A stretch of DNA of 64,000 nucleotides, from positions 1,044,808-1,108,807 of the forward strand of contig NZ_JARRAG010000001.1 in NCBI RefSeq assembly GCF_029589435.1. The letters run 5' to 3'. Under the pieces are notes generated by a model that was not told the DNA's origin, ran no database searches, and saw only the letters and a program-made list of their open reading frames with translations. A program made the translations under genes and the position numbers. Each line of letters opens with the position of its first letter. Positions within the stretch are counted from its first letter, which is position 1. Of this stretch, positions 35,049 to 45,500 are shown piece after piece. The DNA is from Paludisphaera mucosa. GTDB taxonomy: Bacteria; Planctomycetota; Planctomycetia; Isosphaerales; Isosphaeraceae.

Positions 35049-37217
35049 ATGACGGATCTCCAGTTTCGGCGTCGGCGTCCTTTATCTCGGTGCCTGATGA
35101 TCGCGTCGATCGCGACGACCCTCGTCGCGGCCGGCGCGATCCGGCTTTACGCCAAGCTGGAAACCTGGCGGCAGGAATCGGCCTCGGCCTTCGCCAGGCA
35201 CCACCGCGAGGGCGTGGTCGTCTCGGACCAGGGCCGCGTCCGCCTGGGCCGAGCCCTCGTGCCGACGGCCCCTCTGGCCGCCGATCGCGTGTGGGACCTC
35301 GCCCGCGCGGCCGACGGCGCGGTCTACGCCGCGACGGGCGATTCGGGCCGCGTCTTCCGCCTCGCCCCCAAGGAGCCGGCGGCCTGGGAGCAGGTCCTCG
35401 ACGACCCCGACGGCCAGGCTCTCAGCCTCGCGGCCACCGCCGACGGCAAGGTGTTCGTCGGCACGGGGCCCTCGGGCAAGGTCGTCGAGCTGACCGACCC
35501 GAAGCATCCGTCGTCGCGCCCCGATCCCGCCGTGCTCTACATCTGGGACATCGCCGCCGATGCGAAGGGAAACCTTTACGCCGCGACCGGGCCCAACGGC
35601 CAGCTCTGGAAGCGCAGCGGGGACGGGGCCTGGACGCTGGCCTACGACGCCAAGTCCGCCCACCTGCTCTCCGTCGCGACGGGTCCCGACGGTTCAATTT
35701 ACGCGGGCGGTGACGGCGAAGGGCTGATCTACCGCGTCGCGCCCGACGGCAAGGCGTCGGTCCTGTACGACGCCCCCCAATCCGAGGTCCGCACGCTCCT
35801 CGTCGGCCCCGACGGCGCGCTTTACGCCGGTACGGCGGCCGAGGCCGGCGGCGGCCAGAAGACGGCCGGCCTGGGCCTCTTCTCGATGCAGGAGCCGGAG
35901 AAGGGCGGCGAGGCGGCGGGGGCGAGGTCGCAGGCCGTGGCCGTCGCCCAGGTCCCGCCGGTCGACGCCGCCGCGGCACCCTCGGCGAAGGCAGCCCCCG
36001 CGGGGGGCTCGGCCGCGCCCAAGCCGGCCCTTCCCGGCGAGAACGCGGTCTACCGGATCGACCAGGAGGGCGTCGTGCGCGAGGTCTTCCGCGCCAAGGC
36101 GTTGATCTTCGCGCTCGCCCGGATCGACGATCGCCTGCTCGTCGGCACGGGCCCCGACGGCGTGCTGTACGAGGTCCGCGAGGGCGATTCCGAGAATACG
36201 CCCCTGGCCAAGCTGGACAACGGCCAGATCCTCGCCCTGTTGGCCGAACCCGGCGGGAAATTGCTGATCGGCGCGGGGGATCCCGGGGCGGTCGTCCGGC
36301 TGGCCGCGAACGTCACGGACCACGGCGAGCTGGTTTCCGATGTGTTCGACGCCAAGTTGCCGAGCCGCTTCGGCTCGTTGAGCTGGCAGGGCGAGACGCC
36401 CCCAGGGACGTCGATCGCGCTGCAAGTTCGGACCGGGAACGTCGGCGAGCCCGACCCCACCTGGTCGGCCTGGTCGGCGGAGCAGTCCGACTCGAAGAAC
36501 GCCCAGGCGCAGGCCCCGGTCGGCCGCTTCGTCCAGTATCGCGTCAAGCTTGCGACCCGCGACCCCAAGCGGTCGCCGGAGCTTCGTTCGGTGGCCGTCG
36601 CCTACCGCTCGATGAACCTCCACCCCGAGATCAACAAGCTGGAGACGCCCGACGTCTCCGTCGCCGACGGTGCGGCCAAGCAGGCCAAGCTGAACATCCG
36701 CTGGGAGGTGACGGACCCCAACGACGACGACCTGAACTACCTGGTCCAGGCCCGCAAGGAGGGCTGGCCCACCTGGATCAACCTGACCGACGCCCCGATC
36801 GCCGAGAAGTCCTACTCGTGGGACACCTCGGCCTTCCCGTCGGGCCGCTACCAGGTCCGGCTGGTGGCGAGCGACCGGCCTTCGAACAGCCCCGAGGACG
36901 CCCTCAAGCGCGAACGCGAGAGCGCGGCGTTCCTCGTCGACCATGACGCGCCCAAGGTGGCGATCGCGCCCGACGGTCGCAAGGCGGCCGTCACCCTGAG
37001 CGACGACCTCACTCGACTGGTGAAGGCCGAGTACGCCGTCGACGGCGGCTCCTGGGCCTCGACCTTTCCCGACGACGGCCTCTTCGACGGACTTGCCGAG
37101 AAAGCCTCGCTTACGCTCCCCGACCTGAAGCCGGGCGTCCACCTGCTCATGATCCGCGCGACCGACGCCGCCGGCAACGTGGGCTCGGGCGACGCCCTTT
37201 TGACCGTGAAGGATTGA
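35049..37217 (+). CDS. secreted or anchored beta-propeller protein
   Basis: The 722-residue protein has an N-terminal basic stretch (MTDLQFRRRRPLSRC) and one hydrophobic segment, so it is exported or anchored. Residues about 80-410 consist of repeated short blocks with Asp-Gly/Asn turns (DGAVYAATGDSGRVFRL, DGKVFVGTGPSGKVVEL, GSIYAGGDGEGLIYRV), typical of NHL/WD40-like blades. A Pro/Ala-rich insert interrupts the propeller at about 280-330. The C-terminal part (about 430-720) looks like two beta-sandwich modules, the second with VDHDAPKVAIAPDG and LMIRATDAAGN, as in Ig-like or fibronectin-like domains. No catalytic motif is visible; binding is the likely role. GAGGA is 6 bases before the ATG. 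The next gene starts 4 bases after its stop. Confidence 0.72.
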   Translation: MTDLQFRRRRPLSRCLMIASIATTLVAAGAIRLYAKLETWRQESASAFARHHREGVVVSDQGRVRLGRALVPTAPLAADRVWDLARAADGAVYAATGDSGRVFRLAPKEPAAWEQVLDDPDGQALSLAATADGKVFVGTGPSGKVVELTDPKHPSSRPDPAVLYIWDIAADAKGNLYAATGPNGQLWKRSGDGAWTLAYDAKSAHLLSVATGPDGSIYAGGDGEGLIYRVAPDGKASVLYDAPQSEVRTLLVGPDGALYAGTAAEAGGGQKTAGLGLFSMQEPEKGGEAAGARSQAVAVAQVPPVDAAAAPSAKAAPAGGSAAPKPALPGENAVYRIDQEGVVREVFRAKALIFALARIDDRLLVGTGPDGVLYEVREGDSENTPLAKLDNGQILALLAEPGGKLLIGAGDPGAVVRLAANVTDHGELVSDVFDAKLPSRFGSLSWQGETPPGTSIALQVRTGNVGEPDPTWSAWSAEQSDSKNAQAQAPVGRFVQYRVKLATRDPKRSPELRSVAVAYRSMNLHPEINKLETPDVSVADGAAKQAKLNIRWEVTDPNDDDLNYLVQARKEGWPTWINLTDAPIAEKSYSWDTSAFPSGRYQVRLVASDRPSNSPEDALKRERESAAFLVDHDAPKVAIAPDGRKAAVTLSDDLTRLVKAEYAVDGGSWASTFPDDGLFDGLAEKASLTLPDLKPGVHLLMIRATDAAGNVGSGDALLTVKD

Positions 37218-37221
37218 CGAC

Positions 37222-38193
37222 GTGTCGCGGTCACCCACGTTTCGCGCCGGTCGGGGCGGTTCAGCCGCCCCCGCCGGACTCTCCGTGGCCGACGTCGTGG
37301 TCGGCCTCTTCGTACTCGGGGTCGTCTTCCTCTTCATCCTGATGGGGCTGACGCGGGCCCGCGAATCGGCCCGGTTGTCCATGTGCCAGCGCAACCTGGC
37401 CCAGGTCGGCCAGGCGCTCGCCTATTACGACGGAGCCTCCCGCTCCTTGCCCCCCGTTGCAGTCCCTCTCCGCATCGACGAGTCGATGGACAAGGCCCCG
37501 CCGGGACCGCTCGCGACGATGCTCGAGGCCCTGGGGGTGCCGAGCCTGCTCGGCGTCGACCGCGAGGGGAGCAACCTCCCCGGCCTCCGCGGCCCGACGC
37601 CCCAGGGGATTCCGGTGGCCGGCTTCCTTTGCCCCAGCGACTCCGAGGTCATGTCCGGCCGTTTCCCATCGCCGGTCAGTTATCGCGCAAACGTCGGCTC
37701 GGACCTGGGCGGTAGCGACGGCCCATTCGCCGTCGGCCGGTCGTATCGCCTGGCCGAGGTCGAACGCCGAGACGGCCTGAGCTTCACCGCCGCCTTCTGC
37801 GAGCGACTCGTCGGAAACGGCCGCGACGAACGGGCGCCGGCGAACTACCAGGTCGTCGACCTCACCAACTCCGCCGCGGGGGATGGGGCCCAGGTCTGGA
37901 CGGACGGTCCCTGGAAAGGCGACGCCGGTTCCACATGGAAGCCCGCGGATTTCCGCTACACCCTGTACAACCACGTCTCGCCGCCCTGGCTCCCCGTTTC
38001 GCGGGTAGCGCGGGACGGCCGCTCGGCCGACGTCACGGCGTCGAGCGCGCACGTCCAGGGCCTGAATCTCTTGATGCTCGATGGCTCGGCCCGCGTCGTC
38101 ACGCCGTCGGTCGCCCCCGAGGTCTGGCGGGCCTACGGTTCCGTCGGTCCCGAGCCCGCCCAACCGCCAGCCTCGTCCCCACTCAGGAACTGA
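37222..38193 (+). CDS. DUF1559 prepilin-like protein
   Basis: The 323-residue protein belongs to DUF1559, a family greatly expanded in planctomycetes. It has a type IV prepilin-like N-terminal helix (AGLSVADVVVGLFVLGVVFLFILM) followed by TRARESARLSMCQRNLAQVGQAL. The C-terminal H-X9-DG motif is AHVQGLNLLMLDGSARVV. The usual Phe-Thr-Leu-Ile-Glu methylation/cleavage site is replaced by LSVAD, so normal prepilin processing is doubtful. Members are thought to be pseudopilin-like surface proteins, with no proven function. It starts with GTG 4 bases after the previous stop; AAGGA lies about 10 bases upstream. It sits third in the apparent operon. Confidence 0.85.
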   Translation: MSRSPTFRAGRGGSAAPAGLSVADVVVGLFVLGVVFLFILMGLTRARESARLSMCQRNLAQVGQALAYYDGASRSLPPVAVPLRIDESMDKAPPGPLATMLEALGVPSLLGVDREGSNLPGLRGPTPQGIPVAGFLCPSDSEVMSGRFPSPVSYRANVGSDLGGSDGPFAVGRSYRLAEVERRDGLSFTAAFCERLVGNGRDERAPANYQVVDLTNSAAGDGAQVWTDGPWKGDAGSTWKPADFRYTLYNHVSPPWLPVSRVARDGRSADVTASSAHVQGLNLLMLDGSARVVTPSVAPEVWRAYGSVGPEPAQPPASSPLRN

Positions 38194-38196
38194 TCC

Positions 38197-38838
38197 ATGC
38201 GCCTGCCGGCCCTGATGTTCGACTTCGGGAACGTCCTCGCCTTCTTCGACTACGGCATCATCTACCGCAAGTTCGGCGCGCGGCTGGGCCTCTCGGCCGG
38301 GGCGTTCCAGGAGATGGTCGAGGCGCGCGGCGTGAAGGCGCTGCTGGCGGAGTTCGAGGCCGGTCGGCTGACGCCGGAGGAATTCTCGGCCCGCGTCCAG
38401 GAGGCCGTCGGGCTCGACATCCCGTTCGAGGAATTCGTCGCCGACTGGGAGGACATCTTCGAGTTGAACCAGCCGGTCGCCGCGCTGGTCGCCGAATTGA
38501 AGGCCGCAGGCTACACCCTGTTGCTGGGATCCAACACCAACGCGATCCAGTCGGCCTTCTACCGCCGTCGATTCCGCGAGACCATCGACCACTTCGACCA
38601 CGTCGTGCTGTCGCACGAGGCCCTCGCCATGAAGCCCGGCCGGGCCTTCTTCGACGCCTGCGTCGCCGCGGTCGGCGCGCCGGCCGGATCCTGCGTCTTC
38701 ATCGACGACGTCGAGGAGAACGTGCAGGGTGCGCGCGACGCGGGGCTCCTGGGCCTCGTCTATCGCGACCCGGCCGGGCTCGTGCGCGATCTACTCGCCC
38801 TCGACGTCGCGATCTCGACCGAAGGCCTCGGGAACTGA
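38197..38838 (+). CDS. HAD-IA hydrolase, YihX-like
   Basis: This 213-residue protein resembles E. coli YihX (alpha-D-glucose-1-phosphatase) across its length. Motif I is FD9FGNVLAFFD, motif II is LLGSNTNAIQ, the motif III Lys is in ALAMKPGRAFFDA, and motif IV is FIDDVEENVQGARDAGL. As in YihX, the second Asp of the DxD motif is replaced by Gly, so the usual acid/base residue is missing at that position. The protein is probably cytoplasmic and acts on a sugar phosphate. It starts 3 bases after the DUF1559 stop, with AGGA 8 bases upstream. That spacing implies co-transcription with three exported proteins, an odd pairing for a cytoplasmic phosphatase. Confidence 0.85.
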   Translation: MRLPALMFDFGNVLAFFDYGIIYRKFGARLGLSAGAFQEMVEARGVKALLAEFEAGRLTPEEFSARVQEAVGLDIPFEEFVADWEDIFELNQPVAALVAELKAAGYTLLLGSNTNAIQSAFYRRRFRETIDHFDHVVLSHEALAMKPGRAFFDACVAAVGAPAGSCVFIDDVEENVQGARDAGLLGLVYRDPAGLVRDLLALDVAISTEGLGN

Positions 38839-39567
38839 AGTCGGGATCCCCGAAAACGGCGGCCCGCGGCGCAGGAAACCGTCGCGACCGCCGCGTCCCG
38901 TGCGGCTCGGAATCGCCGCTCCACCCCCCCCTTCCCGGCGACCGCTGAAGGCTCCACCCCCGCCGCCACTTCGATCCCCCGCTCGTTTTGACAACCGGAT
39001 TCCATGGGCCAGACTGTCGTATGAGTCGCCATCCCCAAAATGGCGCCGGCCCCGAATCGCCTGATGACGCCCCCGTCGATCCACATCCCACCGAATTTTC
39101 CGACCCGGGGCTTGACGAACGGAATCCTTAAGATCATCATTGACTGCGTGCATGGAGCCAATCACTAGAGAGCCAGCCGTCTCGCTCGACTTCTCCGTGC
39201 CGTCCGGCCGGGTCGTGGGGCGGGCGGGCGAGGGATCGAGGGCCTGACGCGGCGATCTCGCGGCGACGTCCCCGTAGCGGGGCGGAGCGGCGGGGCGGCG
39301 GGTCCGGGTCGTGGACGTGACAGTCGGGAGGGCCGCTTCGCGGCCTTCGAAGAACATGCCGGGGCGGGAGCGGGCGGCCTCGCGAGGGCCGGTCGCGGAG
39401 TGCCGCGCGGCCGGCGGGCGGGGTGCGAGGGTTTCCTCGCCGACGCCGGGATCGCGAGTTCGGTCGGGGTCACCTTGACGGCAGAGGGTCCGACCCGGGC
39501 GCGTCGCGACGGTACGCGACGTTCGCCTTGTGGTGGGGCTTTCAACGCAAACCGGGGGAGTCTGTCG
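38839..39567. other. long upstream region and structured leader of the giant surface protein gene
   Basis: No gene is firmly supported in these 729 bases. There are two -35-like hexamers: TTGACA at 38988-38993 (no good -10) and TTGACG at 39112-39117, with CATCAT 17 bases later. A 36-codon open frame (39021-39131) is discussed in the findings. The last 300 bases are extremely GC-rich and carry hairpins at 39270-39282 (CCCCG-TAG-CGGGG) and 39331-39345 (GGCCGC-TTC-GCGGCC). Together they suggest a long structured 5' leader. Confidence 0.45.
39112..39140 (+). promoter_or_regulatory. weak candidate promoter of the giant surface protein gene
   Basis: TTGACG (39112-39117), 17 bases and CATCAT (39135-39140), in a short AT-richer patch. 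It would give a leader of about 420 bases. Confidence 0.25.
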
Positions 39568-42500
39568 ATGGGGAGCTTCAAGGCGGGTGGGAGTGACAAG
39601 GGGCCCGATCGGCGTCGCGGCCGGCATCACGCAAAGCGTCAGGGCTCCCCTCGGCTCGAATTTCTGGAGGGGCGCGTCCTGCTGGCGACCGACGCCCTCT
39701 TGGGCGGCAATCCGGTCTGGCACGCCACGTCGGCCGACATCGGCGACATCCAGGACGGCCCGATGGCCCCCCTGGGCGGCCAGCTGATCACGCTGTACCA
39801 AAAGCAGCAGAGCGGCGTGAGCGACTCGAACGCCCTCGCGGCCGCGTTCCCGCTGCTGCAGATCAAGAACGGCTCGGTGCTGATCAGCCTCACCACCTGG
39901 GGCGACTTCGACACGTTCCGTACGACGGTCACGAACCTGGGCATGCAGGTGACCTCGTCGAGCCCGCTCTACGGCATGGTCAACGGCTGGATGCCCATCA
40001 ACCAGCTCTACACGACGGCGCAGATCCCCAGCCTCGTCGCGGGCTCGCCCGAACTCAAGCCGTTCGTGCATTACCAGGGCATCGCCAACAACCAGGCCCA
40101 GACGGCCCTGCTCGCGGACGCGGCCTCGACCCGGTTCAACGTCACCGGCGCCGGCACCACCGTCGGCGTGCTCAGCGACAGTTTCAACGCCCTCGGCGGC
40201 TACGCGACCGACGTCTCCACCGGCGACCTCCCCGGCAACGTCAACATCCTCCAGGACCTGGCGGGCGAGGCCGACGAAGGCCGCGCGATGGCGCAGAACA
40301 TCTACGACATCGCCCCCGGCGCGTCGCTCCAGTTCGCCACCGCCTTCATCGACCAGCTCAGCTTCGCGAACAACATCAGGGCCCTGGCCGCCGCCGGCTC
40401 GGACATCATCGTCGACGACGTCGGCTACTCCACCGAGCCGTTCTTCCAGGACGGCGTCATCTCCCAGGCCGTCAACGCGGTCACCGCCCAGAACATCCCT
40501 TACTTCAGTGCGGCCGGCAACTCGCAGGACAGCGGCTATCTGTCGAGCTTCCGCGGCGCCCAGGGGACCGTGGGCTCCATCGGGGCCGGCCGGTTCATGA
40601 ACTTCAACCCCGGCTCGGGCGCGGCGGTCTTCCAGCTGCCGATCACGACCACGACGGCCAACTCGACCCTCATCTTCCAGTTCGACCAGCCGTACGCCAC
40701 GCAGCAGCCCGCGGGCTCGACGAACACGGTGACGTCGCAGCTCAACTTCTACGTCCTCGACGCGAACGGCGCGATCGTGAACCCGGCGGGGCAGGGGGTC
40801 GACGACAACACGGCCACCCAGGCCCCCATCCAGGGCGTGGTGATCGCCAACCCCGGCACGTACACCATCGCGATCCAGGTCGTGAAGGGAGCCGACCCGG
40901 GCCACGTCCAGTTCGTCGCCGGCGGCAACCAGACGATCGTGGTCTCGCAGCAGTTCGGCTCCGCCGGGGGGACGTACTACCCCACGACCTTCGGCCACAG
41001 CTCGACGATCAACACGATCGGCGTCGGTGCCGTGCCCTGGTGGGCGACGGCCCCGTACCTGAACCAGCAGCCGCTGGCCAGCGAGCCCTTCAGCTCGTTC
41101 GGGCCCACGATCATCGCCCGCGACGTGAACGGCAATCTGCTCTCGTCGCCGACGACCGTGTTGAACCCGGTGATCTCGGCCCCCGACGGCGGCAACACCA
41201 CGTTCTTCGGGCAGATCTTCCAGACGAACAACCCGCCGTTCCCGGGCCAGCCGGCGACGACGACGAACCTGTCGCAGAACCTGCCGAGCTTCTTCGGGAC
41301 GTCGTCCGCGGCCCCCAACGCCGCGGCCGTCGCCGCCTTGATGCTCCAGAAGGCGCCCAACTCGACCGTCGCCGAGATCAAGGCCGCACTGATTTCGTCC
41401 ACCCAGTCCCTGAACGGGGCCGGCCAGGGCAACTGGAACGCCCAGGGCGGCTACGGCATGATCAACGCCGTCGCGGCCGTCTCCGCGGTCGACGTCCTGA
41501 CCGTCGCGGCCACCACCCCGGCGAACAGCACCGTCGTCACGACGACCCCGAGCTACATCGAGGTCGTCTTCAGCAAGCCGGTGCTGGTCTCCAGCCTGTC
41601 GGCCGGCGACATCCAGTTCATCACGACGCCGGCGGGCGTCACGGTCTCGGTCGGGGCCCCGATCCCGGTCGACGACCCCAACACGCCTACGGTCGTCCGC
41701 TTCCCCTACACCTTCACGTTCAACAGCGGCGTGACCGCGACGGCGAACGGCGTCTACACCTACGTCGTCACGGGCCCCGTCACGTCGACCGACGGCAAGC
41801 AGCTCGAGCAGTCGGGCCTGATCTCGTTCCTGCTCCAGGACGTGACGGCCCCCACGGTCGCCGCCACCAGCACCCTGGGACGCCAGGTGTCGGTCCAGTT
41901 CTCGAAGCCGATGAACCCGGCGACGATCACCAAGAACAACATCATCGTCGCCCGGCGCAACGGCGCCGGCGCCTGGAACGCGCCCGGCGTCGTCAACCTG
42001 TCGCTCGACCCCCGCGTCACGATCAACTACAACGCCGCCAACAACACGGCGACGCTCGACTTCTCGGCGCTCCCGCAGACCGCCCTGCCTTCGGACCAGT
42101 ACGCCATCATCGTGATCAGCGGGCCGGGCGGCGTGACCGACGCGGTCGGCAACCAGCTGGACGGCAACTTCAACGGGTCGTTCCCGTCGGGCGACGGCGT
42201 CGCCGGCGGCAACTTCCTCCAGGACCTGGGCTTCCTGCTCGTGCAGGCCCCGGTCATCACGTCGTTCGCGCTCGACCCCGCCTCGACCAACGACACCGGG
42301 ATCGCCGGCGACTCCGACACGCGGGCGACCCAGCCCCAGTTCATCGGCCAGGTCTTCAATACCTTCCCGGGGACGGTCGCCAACCTCAACTACTACGTCC
42401 AGTTCAACTCGCTGAACGGCGGGAACTTCGACCTGAGCGTGGGCGCCGGCGGCCGCGGCGTCGCGGGCAACCCCAACTTCCAGGGCGTGACCGACGCCAA

Positions 42501-45500
42501 CGGCGCCTTCCGATTCACGGCCCCGACCATCCTGCCCGAGGGCTTCCAGCGGGCCCGCGTGGTGGTCGTCGGCCAGGCCGACCAGCCGCCGCTGCCCGGC
42601 GCCGCCTCGCAGCTCGACCGCGCCTTCCGGGTCGACCTGACGTCGCCGACGATCACCGGCGCGGCCCAGCTCGATCAGTCTCCCTTCCCGTTCTACGTCT
42701 CCGACCTGCCCGGCCTCTCGCTCTACGTGATCGACCCCTCCCAGCAGGCCGCGGCCTACCTGGCGACGCCCAACAACGTCGTGTTCCCGGCCCTCGACCC
42801 GAGCACGGCGGTCAACCTGAGCAACTACCAGCTCCAGGTCGTCATGGCGAACGGGACGGTCCTCGACGTCTCGCAGTTCATCACCCGGGCGAACTACGTC
42901 CCCCTGCCGCCGACGTTCGACGCCTCCGGCAACTTCATCGGCACCTACCAGGGCCGGGTCGACCTGACCCTCGCGCCCGGGCTCCCCGCCGGCCTCTACC
43001 GCCTGCGGGCCTTCAGCCAGGGGACGGTCGACGGCGTCTCCCACTCGGGGTTGCTCGACGCGGCCGGCAACCCGCTGCTCAATTCGGGCGACAGCACGCC
43101 GAGCTACTCGCTGGTCTTCCAGCTCCAGCGGTCGCCGGCGTACATCACCAACATGGTGATGACCGACACGGCCAACCAGTTCAATTACAACGCCCTCGGC
43201 GGGCCTGGCTCCTACTACGACCTGAACGGCGTGCGGGCCCAGGTGCCCCCGACGTCCTGGATGTTCGACTTCTCGAACCCCCTGCCCCTGAACGACGCCA
43301 ACGGGCTGGCCATCGACTACTCCAACCTGATCCGCCTCGTGCGGTCGGCCGACGCGGTCGGCTCGCCCGCCGACGGCAACTTCGGGGACCTCGGGCAGGA
43401 CGGCCTGGCCGACTCGGGCACCGGCTTCACGCGGGTCGGCGGCACGCTCGTCGCGCTCTACTGGCAGAATCCGGCCAACGGCACCTGGGTCATGGCCGAC
43501 GCCAGCCATCCCCACGGCACCCGCCTGGTGATGGTCGACCCGGCGGGCCTCACGACGGCCGACTACTACCGCACCTACATCCCCAACCAGATCGACGCGG
43601 CCGGCGAAGACACGCGGATCTTCGACATCTACGGCAACCAGCTCGACGGCGAGTTCCTCGGCAACCCGACGAGCACCGTCAGCAACCAGTTCCACCCCTT
43701 CACGTCCGACCCCACGAAGATCTTCCCCGGCGACCGCGCGATCTACAACTACGAAGACCTGCTCACGACGGGCTACCCGACGCCCGCCCCGGTCAGCCGC
43801 ATGACCGGCGACGGCGTCGGCGGCGGCGCCTTCATGGCCGGCTTCGTGGTCGCCACGACCGACCACATCCTCTACACCCGGCCCGACTACCAGGAAGATC
43901 CGTTCGACCCGTCGACCACGCCCGACGGCAGCCTGGCCCGGCCCTATGCGACGATCGCTCCCGAAGGCGACCCGAACACCTCGCCGGCGAACCCCTTCCG
44001 GAACCCCAACGGCGGGCTCAACGCCTCGTCGAACTTCCTGTCGGGCTTCAACCCCAACTACGACCGCAACGGCAACGGCCGGTTCGACCGCTCGGTGCTG
44101 TACGCGGCCCAGCAGCTCGCCTACACCGGCCCGGTCGTGGCCGTCGCGATCCCGGGGACGCCCCAGCGCAACCCGATCACCGGGGTCGTCACGCAGCAGC
44201 CGTTCGTGCTCCAGGCGCCCGCCGGGCCGAACTCGTACAACGACGCCAGCACCTCGGTGCCGTTCAACACGACCCTGGTCTTCACGCCCGGGACGACGTT
44301 GAAGGCGCTGAATGCTTCGCTGTTCGTGCAGAACCAGGGCTCGGCCCTCCAGATCCAGGGCAACTCGATCACCTCTCAGCAGGTGAACTTCACGTCGTAT
44401 AACGACGCGTCGATCGGCGGGGCCACGAACGGGAACCCCAACACCTCGCCCCGGGCGGGCGACTGGGGCGGCATCGTCTTCCGGAACTACAACCAGAGGG
44501 CCTTCACCCGCGCCTCCGACGTCCTCTTCCCGGTCGACGGGACGCTGCTCGGGGTGGGCACCACCACGACGTCCGCCGCCCTCCCGGCCCTCGCCGGGGC
44601 CGACGAGCTGATGTCGCGGCTGAACTTCGGCAACGTCCGCTACGGCGGCGGCGCCGTGCCCCGGAGCTCCGGCACGACCTACAGCGGCATCACGCTGTAC
44701 AACACCCGGCCCGTCGTCTCCAACTTCCGCGTGACCGACACCGGGACCTCCGGCGGCACCCAGGGCGCCATCGGCGCGGACATGGACTCGTTCCTGTCCG
44801 ACGACGTGGCCGCCCGCGGCCCGGTCATCCGCAGGGTGACGGTCCAGAACAACAGCCTCAACGGCATCTGGCTGCTCTCCCAGAGCAACGGCTTCATCGA
44901 GCCGACCGACGCCACCCGGCTGGCCGACTCCAACGACGCCGTCGAGCCGGCCCATTACTCGCTGTTCCAGCCGCTGCCGATCGTCATCCTCGCCCAGCTC
45001 ATCGTCGGCCAGCAGTACGCGGTCAACACGGGCGGGAGCACGCGGTGGGTCGCCAACCGGCTCTACATCGACTCCGGCTCCATGCTCCGGTTCGGCACGA
45101 ACTCCTCGCTGAGCGTCCTCAACCCCGAGGCCGGCCTCAACGTCGGATCGCGCGACTACATCAGCAAGTTCGACCTCGACAACAACTACAGCCCCGAGAG
45201 CGCCAACTTCCAGGCCCTCCGCGCCGACGATCCGCAGGTGCTGTTCACCTCGCTCTTCGACAATCTGGCGACGACCACCCTGGTCCCGACCCCGATCAAC
45301 GTGACCGGCAACGCCTCGCCCGTCTCGCTCGGACCCGCGTTGTGGGGGAGCGTCGGCATCCAGAGCGGCGCCCAGGCGGTGATCAACGCGGCGACCTTCC
45401 GCTACGGCGGCGGCGCGGTGAACACGGCCGACATCACCCTCCCGACCCAGTCGGTCCTCTCGTTCATCACCCGGCAGACCACCTTCGAAAACACGCCTTT

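Noticed and set aside
38791-44955. A 2054-codon open frame on the minus strand opposite the giant surface protein gene.
   Set aside because: It is a shadow of biased third positions. Its product is almost only Arg, Gly, Asp, Val and Glu, with no domain, and the plus-strand frame has clear protease and beta-helix motifs.
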